A DNA stretch of 64,000 bases from Cyprinodon diabolis (taxonomy: Eukaryota > Chordata > Actinopteri > Cyprinodontiformes > Cyprinodontidae). Positions within the stretch are counted from its first letter, which is position 1, and the number at the start of each line of letters is the position of its first letter. The translations under genes were made by a program, and so were the position numbers. Under the pieces are notes generated by a model. That model made no database searches and was not told the DNA's origin. It worked only from the letters and a program-made list of their open reading frames with translations. Shown piece after piece: positions 60,871 through 64,000 of this stretch. The stretch spans positions 7,110,456 to 7,174,455 of the forward strand of contig CM060062.1 in assembly GCA_030533445.1 (NCBI GenBank), written 5' to 3'.

Positions 60871-63680
60871 CAAGATCTATCAGATATTTAGCCACATTTA
60901 GTTCACCTCACCCTAAGCACACACAACCCAAAAGGAAATGTGGTGTCAGCATCATGTTGTCAGGATCTTTGTTCCCAACAGGGTCAGCGAGGGGATTAGA
61001 GTAAATGGAAAGAGTCATCAATTTATTTTCCCTTCACAATTATTTTTTTTACATTTGATGATATACGTCATAACACACCAATAATGTTCAAATATAAAGA
61101 AAGACAATGCCGCTTTTGCCAGTCAGCCAATTATATGGCAACATATGGCTCATTTTGGCATTTTTTTACTTATCTCTGATTTCTAAATAACTCCCAGTCA
61201 ATGACCATATAACAGAAAGGCTGTTTCACTCTTTTTATTTAAAACTTAGAATCTGGGACAGTGTTACATAGACACTGATTTATTCGGTAACAAGTCCATG
61301 TTTGTTTTCCCAGTGACATTTTATGTTCTTTTTTATGTAAAGCCCTCAACAAGGAGACATAAATATAGTAGAAACAGCTCGAAGTGACAGAAAAATAGTG
61401 TAAGATGACAGGAAAGAGACAAAACATTACAAAGACACAAAAACACCACAAAAAGATGTCAAACAACAAAGGGAAAGATGAGCAATGATCACAAACATTC
61501 TCAAAATAACCACACAAAGAAAAAGAAAAGAATGCCAAAGCAAAAAAAAAATATTAAATTATGCTAAATAACGGGTCTGAAAGCAACCTCATGTAAAAAC
61601 AAAACAACTGTCTTTGTTATGCAAAACAGCTTGGAAAGAGACAAGTAGTGACAGCAATACATGAAAAGCATCAGTGAACTTAAACCGAATTCAAAGTTAT
61701 TTAAACTTGTCACAATTTTCACAGAATGAGGATCCTTCTAAGTAGAGCGTTAACATTTGTTTACCTGGGTTTACTTACAGGAATCCTCACAGGTACCTGC
61801 CAACAACCTTAATTGATCAACCAGAACTTATCATTGATAGAACCTAATCTTGTCATCATTTATCCCTTTTAATTCCTTATTCACTTTCACCAACTTGGCT
61901 GCATGCATGTTAAGACGTATGCCTGAAGATTTTCATTACACCTAAATATTTGCTGTATGATGACAGGGGTTGATCTGGGTAGTCATGTCATTATTGTCAT
62001 TTTGAACATCGCTTCTTGTTAGCATTTGAACACACATTTATTTATGTTACAACCCCATATTATTGCATTTGCACAGAAAGACCATCAGTCCTGAAAATTG
62101 TAAAGTAACTATAACGAGGATTGGTATTTGCTAGATGAAAACATGTTGCCTTTAGAGGTGTCTTTAAGTTTACAACTGTCACAAAAAGAGAGAAAAGAGT
62201 TTAAAATATGAGCAAAGTGGCGGGCATTCAGTGTAGATTCACTCTTCCGTGTATGATTTCATTTCCAATAATCTTCTAGCACCTCATTCTGCAGTGTCTC
62301 TGAACAACAAGGGTAACTGATGTCATTAGAGTGTACCTCCCACCCTCCCAGAAGTTTCTAAACACTATTTTTATGACTATGTGGAAAGAAACAAGGAACA
62401 ACATCTGGCAAAAAGTTGTGTTTTTAAAAGGACTCGAACAAACCATGTTTTGTGGGGCTTTGGGTAATAGGTCAGGGAGGCTTAGCTCAGGGAAACTTTG
62501 GGCAAATATAAATGAGGCCTTCAAGCTGGAAAAAATGGTAAAAACATAGAGGCACACTGGAAGTTTTCACTGAGCTGCTTTACGAGAGTTGGACAAGCTA
62601 CTGTTAAGATTCTCTTGCAAAATTGCTTTAAGTGGTGATGACAAGCAAAGTAGAGATCTTTGAGCTCGTTCCAGGTTGGCTTCCTCACAGTTATTAGGAT
62701 CCAGGCTGAAGGGAGCCTCTTCAAAGTTTTACAACCTTCTACAGATGTATAGGATGACAGAGTTTTTATACTAAGTGGCAGAATCTGATGTACGTTCACG
62801 CTGAGTAAATAAGAAGGAGGCAGTGGGATAGTCGAAGTATAAAACAGTGAGCACCCTAGGTGTTACCGGTAACTGCAAGGTAGGTTTTCTGTTTTTTCCA
62901 CTGACCTCAACTCTCAGCAGCACATATAAAACACCTTATTGTTTTTGTTGTTATGCTGTCACAGCTGAGAGGTGCTGCAGATGGAGAAATAAACTGGACA
63001 GAAAAGTGGCCAAAGTTGACACAGTAGCTGCCTCTGTGAACATGTGTGATGGATTCCCACGCCAAGTTAAACCAGTACCTGTAATGAAATAAGGTAACTT
63101 GTTTTGCTTGTTTTATTGTTTCTTTTTTTGTTTTGTTTTTTGTACCTGTCAGATTATTCTGTTTTCAGCCTACAATTAAGGAAAATTTGACATTCAATAT
63201 TAAAGTTATTTAGCTAAATGTACTCTTTAATCCAAGCTGCAGCTCCTAATGAATAGCTGTGCTTGGATAATTATGATTCATATTTCACCTAATGTAATAG
63301 TTAATATAATAGTATTCAATAGAAATGGATTGAGTAGAGTTTTTTGACAAGCAGATACGGATTTTTGTCAGTAAAGAAGCAATAAAATTATGTTACGGCT
63401 TTTAGATAAACCGACATTTAAAATGTCAGAAAAAAATGTTTGTGCTAAAATGAATAAGGAGACACTTACAGAAATGTTTCACCATGAATCACCTAAACTC
63501 TACAAATGCCTTTAGATCCTTACATTACAGGAGAGACAAGCATCTGTAAAAATGATTTAAACCTCATTCACTCATCTGAACTCATTTTTGTTTGCTCACT
63601 TTGACAGCTGAAAGTCAAAACTCTGCCTTAATATCTATGATTAAAAAACAAACCGATTTACGTGTAAGTATTAGATTGTT
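60871..63680. other. Intergenic sequence, nothing recognised
   Basis: AT-rich noncoding DNA. Frames at 61239-61538, 62276-62557, 62521-62799 and 62847-63092 show no domains and no splice-bounded conserved peptides that I recognise. Confidence 0.35.
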
Positions 63681-63684
63681 AATA

Positions 63685-63749
<65 letters not shown>
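63681..63749. repeat. (AT)n microsatellite
   Basis: AT dinucleotide run of about 69 bp with one AC unit. Confidence 0.95.
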
Positions 63750-63752
<3 letters not shown>

Positions 63753-64000
63753 CTTCAACTATAGAGGAACTCCTCTCTGTCATTGATCATTAAGAATTAA
63801 TATCAGGACCAATCGATGGTGCAATTGATGTTGTCGTGGAAATGTCCTCCCAACGACTTAAATTTTAAGCTAAGTCTTGTAAAAATTCAAAGTTCTTAAA
63901 AAGCAGTAGAAAAGTCTTCAAACAATGATCAAAAATCAGGCAGAGGCAACTGGGTCCAGGTCCAGTGTGGTTTATTGCAAAATACAAGACAACCACATGA

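Overview
This window is nuclear DNA from a ray-finned (teleost) fish. The evidence is an intron-split vertebrate gene plus typical fish repeats: Tc1, hAT, Rex3, L2-like LINE, Penelope-like element, a tRNA-derived SINE with a (GATG)n tail, and long GATA and GGAT microsatellites. I cannot name the species.

The only host gene I can support is a copine on the + strand, best matched to copine-9 (cpne9). Fourteen exons between 4504 and 52723 join in one uninterrupted frame with GT/AG borders throughout. They encode 426 residues: the end of the linker after C2A, the complete C2B domain, the complete copine von Willebrand A domain and the C-terminus. The exons for the start codon and C2A must lie upstream of the window or be unseen in 1-4503. 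Introns range from under 300 bp to about 15.2 kb (the last one, 37371-52540).

The rest is intronic and downstream noncoding DNA shaped by transposons. In order: an LTR end (1-598); a Tc1 element with an open DD34E transposase (5963-7214); GATA/GGAT microsatellites (12.5-13.4 kb); a SINE fragment (14.9 kb); a Penelope-like fragment split by an L2-like tail (17.9-18.3 kb); a hAT MITE with 8-bp target-site duplication (TSD, 20.8-21.8 kb); a Rex3 LINE with a 12-bp TSD that contains a 910-bp foldback element at a TTAA site (25.4-28.6 kb); a Harbinger-like MITE (31.4-32.0 kb); a dead Tc1 (32.5-34.0 kb); a degraded transposon copy (37.7-38.1 kb); a Penelope-like endonuclease remnant (40.1-40.6 kb); a hAT with a broken BED finger (40.9-41.9 kb); an L2-like LINE that lost most of its reverse transcriptase, with a SINE in its tail (44.9-47.9 kb); and a hAT MITE (51.6-51.9 kb).

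Downstream of cpne9 (52724-64000) there is a probable 3' UTR, another SINE, a hAT MITE, a palindromic-ended element (58.5-59.3 kb), and a second copy of the 37.7-kb element with a short lysine/arginine-rich reading frame (60.2-60.9 kb). I recognise no second host gene there. I found no operon, CRISPR array or new defence-type system. The most unusual items are the foldback element with its spacer reading frame, the paired 37.7/60.2-kb elements, and the well-dated nested insertions.
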